A stretch of 64,000 nt of DNA, from the NCBI RefSeq assembly GCF_001455205.1, contig NZ_CP013341.1, positions 1,922,001-1,986,000 on the forward strand. The letters run 5' to 3'. Source of the stretch: Nitrosomonas ureae. Its GTDB lineage: Bacteria; Pseudomonadota; Gammaproteobacteria; Burkholderiales; Nitrosomonadaceae. Positions 17,145 through 25,172 of the stretch are shown here, one piece after another. Position 1 is the first letter of the stretch; each line of letters opens with the position of its first letter. Made by a program: the position numbers and the translations under genes. Under the pieces are notes generated by a model, which had not been told where the DNA came from, searched no databases, and saw only the letters and a list, made by a program, of their open reading frames with translations.

Positions 17145-19490
17145 ATGACCTTTGAAATCATGTTGGTGCTTGGAATTCTTTTTTCCTGTTTTATCCTGTT
17201 TGTCACTGAATGGGTACGCATGGATGTGGTGGCGTTGATGGTGCTGTCAAGCTTGGCGATCTTTGGGTTGGTCTCACCCGCTGAGGCAATTAGCGGTTTT
17301 AGCAATCCGGCAGTGATCACGATATGGGCAATGTACATCATGAGCGAGGGACTTACTCGCGCTGGTATCGCCGATCGAATTGGTAACATGGTGATGCGAG
17401 TCAGTGGACGTAGCGAAATACGCATAATCACGATCTTCATGATCACAGCAGGCATATTGTCGGCTTTCATGAACAATATAGCGGTAGCGGCATTAATGCT
17501 GCCGGTGGTGATCGAAGTTGCTCGACGTTCCGCAATTGTCTCCTCTCGAGTGCTGATGCCGTTGGCCTACGCTACACTCCTCGGCGGACTCATCACGCTT
17601 ATTGGCACTCCCCCGAACCTGTTAGTGAGCATCGCACTGCATGAGGCTGGGGAAACGGAATTTAATTTCTTCGATTTTGCTTTTATCGGGGTACCCATCC
17701 TGTTGATCGGTACCGCTTTTGTCGCGCTGATGGGACGCCACCTGCTGCCGATAACCGATACCACGCGCTTTCTGGAAAAGCAACGGAACTTGCATGCTGA
17801 GTATGGGTTGCAGGAACGTATTTTTGCGCTCCAGGTGCCCGCTGATGCTTTACTGAATGGCAAGACGATTGCCGAATCCGGGATGACCTGGGCTGCAGGT
17901 CTAGTAATTATCGCACTCACCCGCGCAGGGCGAACCGAAGTGTTACCCCGGGCAAACACCGTGTTGCAAGCGGGCGACATTCTGCTTACCCAGGGTCGTT
18001 TTGATCACTTCGAGCGATTACGCAGTTGGAGTACGCTCAAAATTGAGCGCGAGGCGCCAATCTTGCACGAGAGATTATTGATTGACAACAAGCTTGCCGA
18101 GTTGACGGTGGCCGAGCATGCTTCCATGATTGGTAAGTATCTGTATCATAGAGAATTTAGAGAGCATTTTGGAGTCAATATACTGGCAATTCGACGCGCA
18201 GGGCTAGTGCGCCGTACACGCTTGGCTGAAATGATAATTGCTAAGGATGATCGTTTGCTGGTACAGGGTACCCCGCAGGCGCTGGCGGTGTTACATGATG
18301 TGTCGGAGTTTTCTGCTGAAGCGCCGGTTACGCCTGATGAAATGCGGAAAAACTATCAGCTTGATGCACGCCTGTTCGTGTTGCGCGTACCGAACGATAC
18401 GCCATTATCCAACTCCACATTAGCCGAGAATCAGCTAGGAGATGCATTTGATTTCCGTTTGCTCGGTATTTTTCGTGGTGGTGAAGTACTCGAATCACCG
18501 GTTTCTGAAGAGATTATTCAAGCAGGGGATCTATTGCTGATCCAGGGACGCGAAAGCGATCTGGATATGCTGCGTGGTTTGCAGCAACTGGAGCGGTTGG
18601 ATGATGTGCCTCCTTATCTGGATGTATTCGAGCAAGGTGGGCTCGATCTTGTCGAGGCAACGCTACATCCACATAGCAAGTTTGTCGGTCGCCGCGTTGA
18701 AGATCTACGATTCGATGAGCATTATCAGGTGGAATTAGCCGCAATCTGGCGTACAGGAAAACCGCATCGGTCCAGTCTGCGCACCATGACTTTGCAATCG
18801 GGTGACGGGTTACTCTTTGTCGGACCCAAAGCACGTTTGGCCGGGCTTAACGAGATTGAGGATCTATTGATACTTAATCCGGTACAAGTCAAACCGATTA
18901 ACACGCGCAAGGCGCCGCTTGCCGCCGCATTGATGCTGTTAGTGGTTGTTGCGGTTATTATGGAATTACTGCCCATTTCGATTGCAGCTATTGCCGGTGC
19001 AACGTTGATGGTATTGAGTGGTTGCCTTAACATGGAACAGGCCCACCGCGCAATTGAGTGGCGATCGATCTTTCTGATTGCCGGTATGTTGCCATTAGGC
19101 ACTGCAATGCAACATACCGGAGCAGCCACCTGGCTGGCTCAAAGCATGCTGGATCTGCTGGGTCCAGGCGGGCCGTGGGTCGTTATCTCCGGGCTATATG
19201 TCATCACCACACTGGGCGCCTTGATCATGCCGACCGTGGCCCTTGTTCTTATCATGGCACCGATCGCTTTGACACTCAGTACAACGCTGGGTATATCAGC
19301 ACAGGCGGTAATGATGGTGGTTGCCATTGCCGCAACCAGTCTCGCGAGCCCGGTGGCACATCCAGCCAATACCTTGGTAATGGGTCCGGGTGGGTATCGA
19401 TTTATCGATTACCTGAAGCTTGGCATCCCGCTGACTTTAGTTGTGGCTCTGGTTACGGCTTTCCTGTTACCGATATTTTGGCCACTCTAG
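17145..19490 (+). CDS. SLC13-family permease with four RCK_C domains
   Basis: A 781-residue paralogue of the preceding gene. It has the same two membrane halves, with LSAFMNNIAVAALMLPVVIEVARRS and GTPPNLLVSIAL in the first, and LGALIMPTVALVLIMAPIAL with SPVAHPANTLVMGPGGYRF in the second. The linker contains four RCK_C repeats, starting at about residues 228, 318, 412 and 502, each ending with a DxLLxQG- or GLLFVG-like strand. In the second half the canonical MNN is replaced by MPT. Co-transcription with the upstream gene is likely. The pair could work as a heteromer; this is inference. The transported anion is unknown. Confidence 0.85.
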   Translation: MTFEIMLVLGILFSCFILFVTEWVRMDVVALMVLSSLAIFGLVSPAEAISGFSNPAVITIWAMYIMSEGLTRAGIADRIGNMVMRVSGRSEIRIITIFMITAGILSAFMNNIAVAALMLPVVIEVARRSAIVSSRVLMPLAYATLLGGLITLIGTPPNLLVSIALHEAGETEFNFFDFAFIGVPILLIGTAFVALMGRHLLPITDTTRFLEKQRNLHAEYGLQERIFALQVPADALLNGKTIAESGMTWAAGLVIIALTRAGRTEVLPRANTVLQAGDILLTQGRFDHFERLRSWSTLKIEREAPILHERLLIDNKLAELTVAEHASMIGKYLYHREFREHFGVNILAIRRAGLVRRTRLAEMIIAKDDRLLVQGTPQALAVLHDVSEFSAEAPVTPDEMRKNYQLDARLFVLRVPNDTPLSNSTLAENQLGDAFDFRLLGIFRGGEVLESPVSEEIIQAGDLLLIQGRESDLDMLRGLQQLERLDDVPPYLDVFEQGGLDLVEATLHPHSKFVGRRVEDLRFDEHYQVELAAIWRTGKPHRSSLRTMTLQSGDGLLFVGPKARLAGLNEIEDLLILNPVQVKPINTRKAPLAAALMLLVVVAVIMELLPISIAAIAGATLMVLSGCLNMEQAHRAIEWRSIFLIAGMLPLGTAMQHTGAATWLAQSMLDLLGPGGPWVVISGLYVITTLGALIMPTVALVLIMAPIALTLSTTLGISAQAVMMVVAIAATSLASPVAHPANTLVMGPGGYRFIDYLKLGIPLTLVVALVTAFLLPIFWPL

Positions 19491-19780
19491 ATTCATTAAG
19501 AAATTTATTCTGAGAGCCTGGCATGGTGCTGTTATTGAAACTAATAATTCATAATTCAACGTAAAGAATCGAATCCACAGCTTTAAATTGATTTATAAGA
19601 AATATGTTCAAATTATAACATCCAGTGTTAGCTCCGGAATGCAGAATCAAAGACTAAAAGACCAATATCAGGTTTTTTAATCTCTACCGGGTTTAATTCC
19701 TCGCCCCAGGGGGACATAAAATATTCGCATGAGCGAATATGGATATAAGCGATATATCGTAACAACATTGCTTTAACACC
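19491..19780. other. AT-rich gap
   Basis: No gene seen. A short segment around 19650-19680 (AGACCAATATCAGGTTTTTT) recurs with one change near 26000 (AGACCAGTATCAGGTTTTTT), next to comM. It may be a small dispersed repeat. Confidence 0.35.
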
Positions 19781-19942
19781 CCGTATTTCCAGAGAAATAT
19801 CTTCGTGCTGTTATTCGAGGAGACTGTAGATAAGAGGCTGAGAAATGTGTGTCTTGAGGTGGGGAAGCGCTACCCGTTGAAATTTTTGGAGATTGGAATA
19901 GAGGAGAGTCATGGTCATTGGTTCGTGTCAGTTCCAAAATAG
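19781..19942 (+). pseudogene. IS200/IS605-type TnpA fragment
   Basis: A frame of 53 codons reads VDKRLRNVCLEVGKRYPLKFLEIGIEESHGHWFVSVP. This resembles the segment of small IS200/IS605 transposases that leads into the HUH motif (normally KRYxIxFLEIGxxxDHVHFLVQSVP). The HxH pattern survives but flanking residues are altered, and both ends are missing. It is a decayed remnant and cannot encode a working enzyme. Confidence 0.5.
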
Positions 19943-20002
19943 GGTGATGTGTTCGAGCATTGTGGTACTTCATGCAGTCATAGAGCCATTAGCACAGGTA
20001 TC

Positions 20003-20089
20003 CGTGGGCATGATTACCGTCTGGATGTGATCGCATAACGTACAAGTCAGCGCTGGACTCAGGAGTGATAACATTCATTAGGAATTTCT
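20003..20089 (+). repeat. Degenerate ~80-bp repeat, copy 2
   Basis: Similar to 14579-14665 in the same orientation, including GATGTGATCGCA and ACAAGTCAGCG. It lies between the IS200-like remnant and the end of the exporter gene on the minus strand, at the left boundary of the GC-richer cassette. Confidence 0.5.
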
Positions 20090-21067
20090 TTTGGTAATGG
20101 CGATGGATGTCTCATTAAACAAGCGCTTCGGTAACCACCACAGATAGAACACCATTCCAAAAAGTTCAACCAGTGACTGGAATACGATGATCACCGTGGC
20201 CGTCTCCCAGCCTGCCGGCAGCGCTAACGCGAACGGCAGCACGACAAAGGAGTTGCGCGTGCCAAAACTGAAAGCCAATGTGCGCCCGGAATCCATCGGC
20301 AGCCGCAGCACCCGGGTAAGCAGACGCGCAATCAGCGCTGCCGCCAGTAAAAAGCCTGCAAAAACAGGCAGCACCGTCAGCAATACCGGCCCGGCGTTAA
20401 GTACCGCGCCAACCTGCGCACCGGCGATCAGAAACACCACTACCGCCAGCAAAGGCACGGGCCACCAGCCAAGGCGATCGCGCCAGATTGCACGTCCGGG
20501 TTTTGTTTCAATCCACTGTTCGGTAAATACCGCGGCCAGCAGAGGTAAACCGACCAGGGTGAACGCGGCGGGCAGCATATCTTCGGTGCGCAACGCGGCA
20601 CTGAAATCGGCAGCGGGCAACATCAGCCACAGATAAACCGGCAGCAGCAGCAACTGCGCGAGCAGATTCAGCGGCGTAACGGCAACCGCCCGCGCCGTGT
20701 TGCCGCGCCCGAGTTGCACGAAGGTGATAAACCAGTCGGTACAGGGAACCAGCAACACCAGCAGTACGCCAAGATGCAAAACCGGATCATCGGGCAGCCA
20801 TTGTAGAATGAGCCATACCGCCAGGGGAATCAACACAAAGTTTCCAATCATCGCGGCAACCACGAAGCGCCCGTCACGGAAGGCATCGCGGACATGCAAC
20901 AGCGGCACCTGCACGAAAGTGACGTAGAGCAGCACGGCCAGTACCGGCCACAGCAACGTTTCAAGATACGGCCCGATATCGGGCCGGGCATCACCCAGCG
21001 CCAACCCGCCAGCGATTGCGGCGAGATAGATCCAGACTTGCTGCCGTTCAAGTGTCAGGCGATCCAT
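20078..21067 (-). CDS. BASS-family exporter (arsenic-resistance ACR3-like)
   Basis: This 329-residue protein has about ten membrane segments and belongs to the bile acid:sodium symporter/ACR3 superfamily. Support includes LLVLLVPCTDWFITFVQLGRGN, which resembles the ACR3 region with an essential Cys in the fourth helix, and RTLAFSFGTRNSFVVLPFALALP in the second half. Such proteins often appear as arsenic resistance proteins, but other anions are possible. The start codon overlaps the stop of the MFS gene (TGATG), so the two are translationally coupled. GC content is visibly higher than in the flanking genes. Confidence 0.75.
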   Translation of the reverse strand: MDRLTLERQQVWIYLAAIAGGLALGDARPDIGPYLETLLWPVLAVLLYVTFVQVPLLHVRDAFRDGRFVVAAMIGNFVLIPLAVWLILQWLPDDPVLHLGVLLVLLVPCTDWFITFVQLGRGNTARAVAVTPLNLLAQLLLLPVYLWLMLPAADFSAALRTEDMLPAAFTLVGLPLLAAVFTEQWIETKPGRAIWRDRLGWWPVPLLAVVVFLIAGAQVGAVLNAGPVLLTVLPVFAGFLLAAALIARLLTRVLRLPMDSGRTLAFSFGTRNSFVVLPFALALPAGWETATVIIVFQSLVELFGMVFYLWWLPKRLFNETSIAITKRNS

Positions 21068-22305
21068 CAGTCGCGCACCCGCGAGATCAGTAGTGTACCG
21101 ATCAGCATGAATCCGGCCGCCAGGGTAAAGGCAAATTCCGGAGAAACCGCCGTCCAGACCACGCCGACGGTTGTGCTCGACACAAACTTCGCCGTTCCAT
21201 TGACGGTACCGAGCGCGCCGATGCTCATCGTCATCGTTTCCGCCCGCACCATGTCCGCAGTTACAGTGGATTCCAGCGCTTCCTGCACGGCAACGTACAA
21301 ACCGGCGAGGAAGAAAATGCCGGCCAGTACCGCGACGCTGTCAACCGTGAACCAGAACGCCAGCGCAGCCGACACCGCCGTGGCGACACCCAGAAAATAG
21401 CCGGCGACAAGGATGGGCAAATGGCCGACATGATCAGCCAGCCATCCCACCGGCCAGGAAACGGTAACCTGCACGACGTTGCGCCATACATACAGCAATC
21501 CCGCCACCTGCGCCGCTTGCACCACACCCATCGACGGGGTGAGCAGTGTAGTGGCCGCCAAGATCAACAACGCATGGGAAAAATCGCCGATGCCGAAGAC
21601 ACCCACCGCGCCCAGATAGCGCTTGAAACGTACCGGCAATCCGCGCAGCGTGCTGAAAAACTTCAGCGCCGGATTCGGCGAATGCTGCGGATCCTTGACC
21701 AGCCACAGAAACGCCAGCACCGCCAGCACGCCGGGAATAACCGACAGCCACAATACGAAGCGGAACGGCCCGGCAGCATCCTCCCAGTGCCAATCTTGTG
21801 CCAATCCCAGCAATGCCACGCCCAGCAGAGGGCCGAGCACCGCGCCCACCGAGTCTGCCGCGCGATGAAAGCCGAAGGCGCGTCCGCGCGTAGCCGGGCT
21901 TACCGCCTGAATCACAATGGCGTCGCGCAACGGTCCGCGCAAGCCCTTGCCGAACCACGACACCATGCGCCCAAGCAGGATGAGCAACCACCCTGAGGAT
22001 AGCGCAATCAATATCTGACCAACAGGCGTCAATCCGTAACCGATCAGCACCAGCAGCTTGCGGTGCCCGAGTTTGTCGGCGATGTAGCCCGAAACCATTT
22101 TGGTAAAACTCGCCACCGCATCGGCAATGCCTTCGATAAGACCCAGCATCGCCGCCGGAATGCCGAGTACCGCGAGAAAACCCGGTAAAATAACCGTGGT
22201 TGTCTCGTAGCAGAAATCGCCCAACGCGCTGGTAATGCCCGCACCCGCGACCGTGCGGTTAAACCAGCCTTTCGCATCGGCTACTTGAATATCATTTTCC
22301 GGCAT
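21067..22305 (-). CDS. MFS transporter
   Basis: This 412-residue major facilitator has twelve predicted helices. It carries the loop 2-3 signature GYIADKLGHRKLLVLIGY and the corresponding GWLADHVGHLPILVAGY in the second half. GRMVSWFGKGLRGPLRDAIVIQAVSPATRGRAFGFHRAADSVGAV is typical of a subgroup often annotated simply as MFS transporter in metal or anion resistance loci. It is coupled at both ends: its ATG overlaps the DUF190 stop and its stop overlaps the next start. The substrate is unknown; its company (CrcB, BASS exporter) suggests efflux of a toxic anion or metalloid. Confidence 0.85.
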   Translation of the reverse strand: MPENDIQVADAKGWFNRTVAGAGITSALGDFCYETTTVILPGFLAVLGIPAAMLGLIEGIADAVASFTKMVSGYIADKLGHRKLLVLIGYGLTPVGQILIALSSGWLLILLGRMVSWFGKGLRGPLRDAIVIQAVSPATRGRAFGFHRAADSVGAVLGPLLGVALLGLAQDWHWEDAAGPFRFVLWLSVIPGVLAVLAFLWLVKDPQHSPNPALKFFSTLRGLPVRFKRYLGAVGVFGIGDFSHALLILAATTLLTPSMGVVQAAQVAGLLYVWRNVVQVTVSWPVGWLADHVGHLPILVAGYFLGVATAVSAALAFWFTVDSVAVLAGIFFLAGLYVAVQEALESTVTADMVRAETMTMSIGALGTVNGTAKFVSSTTVGVVWTAVSPEFAFTLAAGFMLIGTLLISRVRD

Positions 22306-22622
22306 CAGGTTTCTCCGGTCATGCCGAACTCGATCGGCGTTTTGACGTAAAAAACCTTCACGCCTTCCTGTTCCAGATGTTCGAACATGCGTTCCGCTTG
22401 CTGCTCGCTGACAGCCATCGTCACTTCGACCGGCTGATCGGTCAGCTCGAAGAAATGCGCGGCATGCAGTTTGCGGTCATGACCGAAGCCTTCGGCAGCG
22501 ACAATCAGCGTTGCTCCGCCGATACCCAGATTCATGGCCGATTGCAGCAGCCATTCCCCGAGTGGGAAGTGATCGTGTTTGCGGTCTTGTTGGGTGAAGA
22601 AAGTCAATTGATAGCCTTTCAT
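22305..22622 (-). CDS. DUF190 family protein (CrcB-associated)
   Basis: A 105-residue soluble protein with the DUF190 pattern: MKGYQLTFFTQQDRKHDHFPLGEWLLQSAMNLGIGGATLIVAAEGFGHDRKLHAA, followed by the ferredoxin-like second half ending KVFYVKTPIEFGM. DUF190 proteins have a PII-like fold and are commonly encoded beside CrcB fluoride channels, sometimes fused to them. A regulatory or fluoride-related role is therefore likely but not proven. It lies 16 bp after crcB and overlaps the MFS start. Confidence 0.85.
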   Translation of the reverse strand: MKGYQLTFFTQQDRKHDHFPLGEWLLQSAMNLGIGGATLIVAAEGFGHDRKLHAAHFFELTDQPVEVTMAVSEQQAERMFEHLEQEGVKVFYVKTPIEFGMTGET

Positions 22623-22638
22623 GGCATTCTCCTTGGAA

Positions 22639-23022
22639 TCAGATGGTTTTGAACGCAGAAACGGTCGCCAGGCCCAGCATCGTCATTACCAGAGAGCCTA
22701 TCACATGCGCGCTGATCGCGCCCAAGGCCCATAGCATGCGCCCTTCCTGGATCAGTACTGTGACTTCGGCGGAGAACGTCGAAAATGTGGTCAGTCCACC
22801 TAAGAATCCGGTAATGACAAACAAGCGCCACTCAGGCGTTAAACCGGGATGATGGGCAAAGATTGCAAGCGCTACACCGATCAGGTAACCGCCAATCAGG
22901 TTTGCCACCAATGTGCCTAGTGGAATCGATGGAAACAGCGCGTTGAGCGACAACCCCAGCAGCCAGCGCAGTACGGCCCCGAGAGACGCTCCCAAGCAAA
23001 TGGCTAAGAGGGAATTGAAAAT
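22639..23022 (-). CDS. crcB: CrcB/Fluc fluoride channel, probable ATT start
   Basis: This small membrane protein of the fluoride-exporting Fluc family has four helices, GASLGAVLRW, the dimer-pore motif GTLVANLIGGYLIG, and GFLGGLTTFSTFSAE with the sodium-site TFSTFS. No ATG or GTG occurs in frame. A TTG at 22995 would remove the first turns of helix 1. An ATT at 23022 has an AAGGA site seven bases upstream and yields (M)FNSLLAICLGASLG, which fits the family's usual start; I choose it, giving 127 residues. The gene begins 32 bp after merR. Confidence 0.85.
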   Translation of the reverse strand: MFNSLLAICLGASLGAVLRWLLGLSLNALFPSIPLGTLVANLIGGYLIGVALAIFAHHPGLTPEWRLFVITGFLGGLTTFSTFSAEVTVLIQEGRMLWALGAISAHVIGSLVMTMLGLATVSAFKTI

Positions 23023-23054
23023 AAATTTATCCTTGTTAATTAAATTGGCCTGTC

Positions 23055-23495
23055 TTACGTTTTTTGCTTTTCTCGCTTCAGCTTGTTTTCCTTTAACTTA
23101 TTAGGCTGTCTAAACCGGTTTTTACCGGCAATCCGGAGAAGTCGGAGAAATTTCGGGCATTCGAAATGACTGGGCGCTTTGCAGACCGCAGCGTGACGAA
23201 GCCCATCCCGCATAGCAGTCAGCATTTCAATTGTTCTATCCAATTCATTCGCCTTGGCTAAAAGCAATGCGCGATTAATGTCAGGTCCTTCGGGCGTAAA
23301 CATTTCCGCGATCTCATCGAGCGAGAAACCGGCGCTACGCCCCAATGATATTAAAGCCAGCCGCTCAATCACATGGGCGCTGAATAAACGCCGCAAACCA
23401 TTCCGGCCGCATGATTGAATCAATCCTTTTTCTTCATAATATCTGATTGTTGAAGCTGGCAGTCCGGATACTTTTGCGACTTCAGTGATATCCAC
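23055..23495 (-). CDS. MerR-family transcriptional regulator
   Basis: A 146-residue regulator (GTG start) with the winged-helix DNA-binding domain ITEVAKVSGLPASTIRYYEEKGLI, then a GLRRLFSAHVIERLALISLGRSAGFSLDEIAEMF segment and a dimerisation coiled coil (about residues 80-105). The tail has HAAVCKAPSHFECPKF, with two Cys and two His near residues 105-116, which may sense a metal or oxidant. It heads the crcB-DUF190-MFS-BASS operon and is divergent from the tpm-tauE pair. It very likely controls both through the operator at 23520-23550. Confidence 0.85.
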   Translation of the reverse strand: MDITEVAKVSGLPASTIRYYEEKGLIQSCGRNGLRRLFSAHVIERLALISLGRSAGFSLDEIAEMFTPEGPDINRALLLAKANELDRTIEMLTAMRDGLRHAAVCKAPSHFECPKFLRLLRIAGKNRFRQPNKLKENKLKREKQKT

Positions 23496-23519
23496 TATTT
23501 GACCTATTGTAATTAATAC

Positions 23520-23550
23520 TTGACTTCAAGCCGACTTGAACTTTTATCCT
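23520..23550 (+). promoter_or_regulatory. MerR-type operator/promoter upstream of tpm
   Basis: TTGACT (23520-23525) and TATCCT (23545-23550) are separated by 19 bp, the over-long spacer typical of MerR-activated promoters. The spacer contains the perfect dyad TTCAAG-CCGA-CTTGAA. It points toward tpm and lies only 25 bp upstream of the merR start, so the regulator probably also governs its own operon. Confidence 0.7.
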
Positions 23551-23633
23551 AGCTCAGTACACAACTTAGTACAACACTTAAGTCATTAAGCCGATGGCTT
23601 GTGATTAGTCTTTTAAAAATTTAAGGAGCTGCT

Positions 23634-24278
23634 ATGGAAGCAAGTTTTTGGCATCAGAAATGGGAACGAGGTGAGGTAGGTTTTCATGAAAACGAGATAA
23701 ATCCTTTTTTAATAAAGCATTTTAAAGCATTAAGTCCGCCAAAGGGCGGCCGGATATTCCTGCCGCTGTGTGGCAAGACGCGCGATATTGGATGGTTCCT
23801 TGCCAATGGATACCGTGTTGCCGGCGCAGAGCTAAGCAAACTGGCCATAAACGAGCTGTTTACAGAACTTGGCATAACACCGGAAATCTCCACCGATGGA
23901 AAATTGACTCGCTACCGCGCTGAAAATCTGAACATTTTAGCGGGCAATTTTTTCGATATATCCGCAGAGTCTCTTGGACCCATCAGCGCGATATACGATC
24001 GAGCAGCTTTGGTTGCCCTGCCTGCAAGCATGCGCAAGCAATATTCCTCGCACCTGATGCATATAACCGACGCAGCACCGCAATTGCTGATCACTTATGA
24101 ATACAACCAATCACAGATGGGCGGTCCGCCATTTTCGGTTAATGAGGACGAAGTCAAACAGCTTTACGCGGTTGCGTATCGATTGGAATCTGCTGAAAGC
24201 AAAATCATTGCAGGCGGATTGAAGGGGAAAGTGCCGTCGACAGAGACCGCCTGGCTACTTCATAAAATCAAGCAATAG
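23634..24278 (+). CDS. tpm: Thiopurine S-methyltransferase family protein
   Basis: A 214-residue SAM-dependent methyltransferase of the TPMT class. The start FWHQKWERGEVGFHENEINPFLIKHF and the SAM loop RIFLPLCGKTRDIGWFLANGYRVAGAELS are characteristic, as is IYDRAALVALPASMRKQY. Bacterial TPMTs methylate thiopurines and can volatilise selenium or tellurium oxyanions. A GGAG ribosome site precedes the ATG. It is divergent from the merR operon, follows a MerR-type promoter and is followed 10 bp later by a TauE-type exporter. This fits a metalloid or toxic-anion response. Confidence 0.9.
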   Translation: MEASFWHQKWERGEVGFHENEINPFLIKHFKALSPPKGGRIFLPLCGKTRDIGWFLANGYRVAGAELSKLAINELFTELGITPEISTDGKLTRYRAENLNILAGNFFDISAESLGPISAIYDRAALVALPASMRKQYSSHLMHITDAAPQLLITYEYNQSQMGGPPFSVNEDEVKQLYAVAYRLESAESKIIAGGLKGKVPSTETAWLLHKIKQ

Positions 24279-24288
24279 GCTAATTTAT

Positions 24289-25092
24289 ATGCCGGACATC
24301 GAATGGATCGTGTTGTACATGGCGCTGGGAGCCATTGCCGGTTTTATGGCCGGATTGTTGGGTCTTGGCGGCGGCGGGATACTGGTTCCTTTGCTGGCAT
24401 CTATTTTTACCATGCAAGGCATGAGTGCAGATAACGTTGTGCATTTGGCGTTAGGAACGTCATTGGCTTGCATGATCATTTCTTCAACGGCAAGCATCCG
24501 CGCACATGCTTTTCGAGGAGCGATAATGTGGCGGGTCGCCAGCGGCATGGCGCCCGGAATCGTCATCGGTGCGTTTCTGGCTGCTCACGCCGCAACAAAT
24601 CTTAATTCAACCTTCATTGCCGTATTTTTTACGCTGTTCATGGCACTGATAACCTTGCAAATGCTTGTTGATTGGCAACCGAAACCAAGCAAACAACCCG
24701 TAACGCTTCGCAGATTACTTGCGGCCGGGGTTGGGATCGGATCCGTATCGGCACTGACCGCAGTGGGCGGCGGTTTTCTCGCCATTGCCTATCTGAGCTA
24801 TAAGAATTCGGACATAAAAACAGCGATTGGCACGTCAGCCGCCATCGGATTTCCCATCGCCATCGCCGGAACTGCCGGTTATATGATAAGCGGCTGGTCT
24901 ATCACATTAAGCAATCCCTATACCTTGGGGTTCATTTATATGCCGGCATTCTTGGTGATATCGATAGCCAGTGCCATTGCGGCGCACTATGGCGCTCGTT
25001 GTTCGCATCGTTTGCCTGAAGTTTTCTTGAAAAAAACACTGGCCGTTATTTCACTGCTTCTGAGTATAAAAATGCTGGCCTCGTTTGTTTAA
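24289..25092 (+). CDS. TauE/SafE family sulfite/anion exporter
   Basis: This 267-residue protein has about eight membrane segments. It has the TauE/SafE repeats: GAIAGFMAGLLGLGGGGILVPLL in the first half and GSVSALTAVGGGFLAIAYLSYKNSDIKTAIGTSAAIGFPIAIAG in the second. Members export sulfite, organosulfonates or other sulfur anions. It starts 10 bp after tpm and should share its promoter, which suggests a shared role in handling sulfur, selenium or related compounds. The exact substrate cannot be read from sequence. Confidence 0.85.
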   Translation: MPDIEWIVLYMALGAIAGFMAGLLGLGGGGILVPLLASIFTMQGMSADNVVHLALGTSLACMIISSTASIRAHAFRGAIMWRVASGMAPGIVIGAFLAAHAATNLNSTFIAVFFTLFMALITLQMLVDWQPKPSKQPVTLRRLLAAGVGIGSVSALTAVGGGFLAIAYLSYKNSDIKTAIGTSAAIGFPIAIAGTAGYMISGWSITLSNPYTLGFIYMPAFLVISIASAIAAHYGARCSHRLPEVFLKKTLAVISLLLSIKMLASFV

Positions 25093-25172
25093 TTCTAACC
25101 CGAAACATAGGTTGTGAGATCTTCGATCAGCACCGCGCAAATTAACTTTCGAAATTGACTCATCTTTGTCAA

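Noticed and set aside
21421..21996. Long antisense frames (about 190 codons) over the MFS gene
   Set aside because: High GC makes long shadow frames likely; the MFS reading has clear family motifs and coupling to its neighbours.
22996..23110. Possible fluoride riboswitch before crcB
   Set aside because: I looked for the GGNGATGG and CTGATGA elements of the crcB motif between merR and crcB and before merR, and found none.
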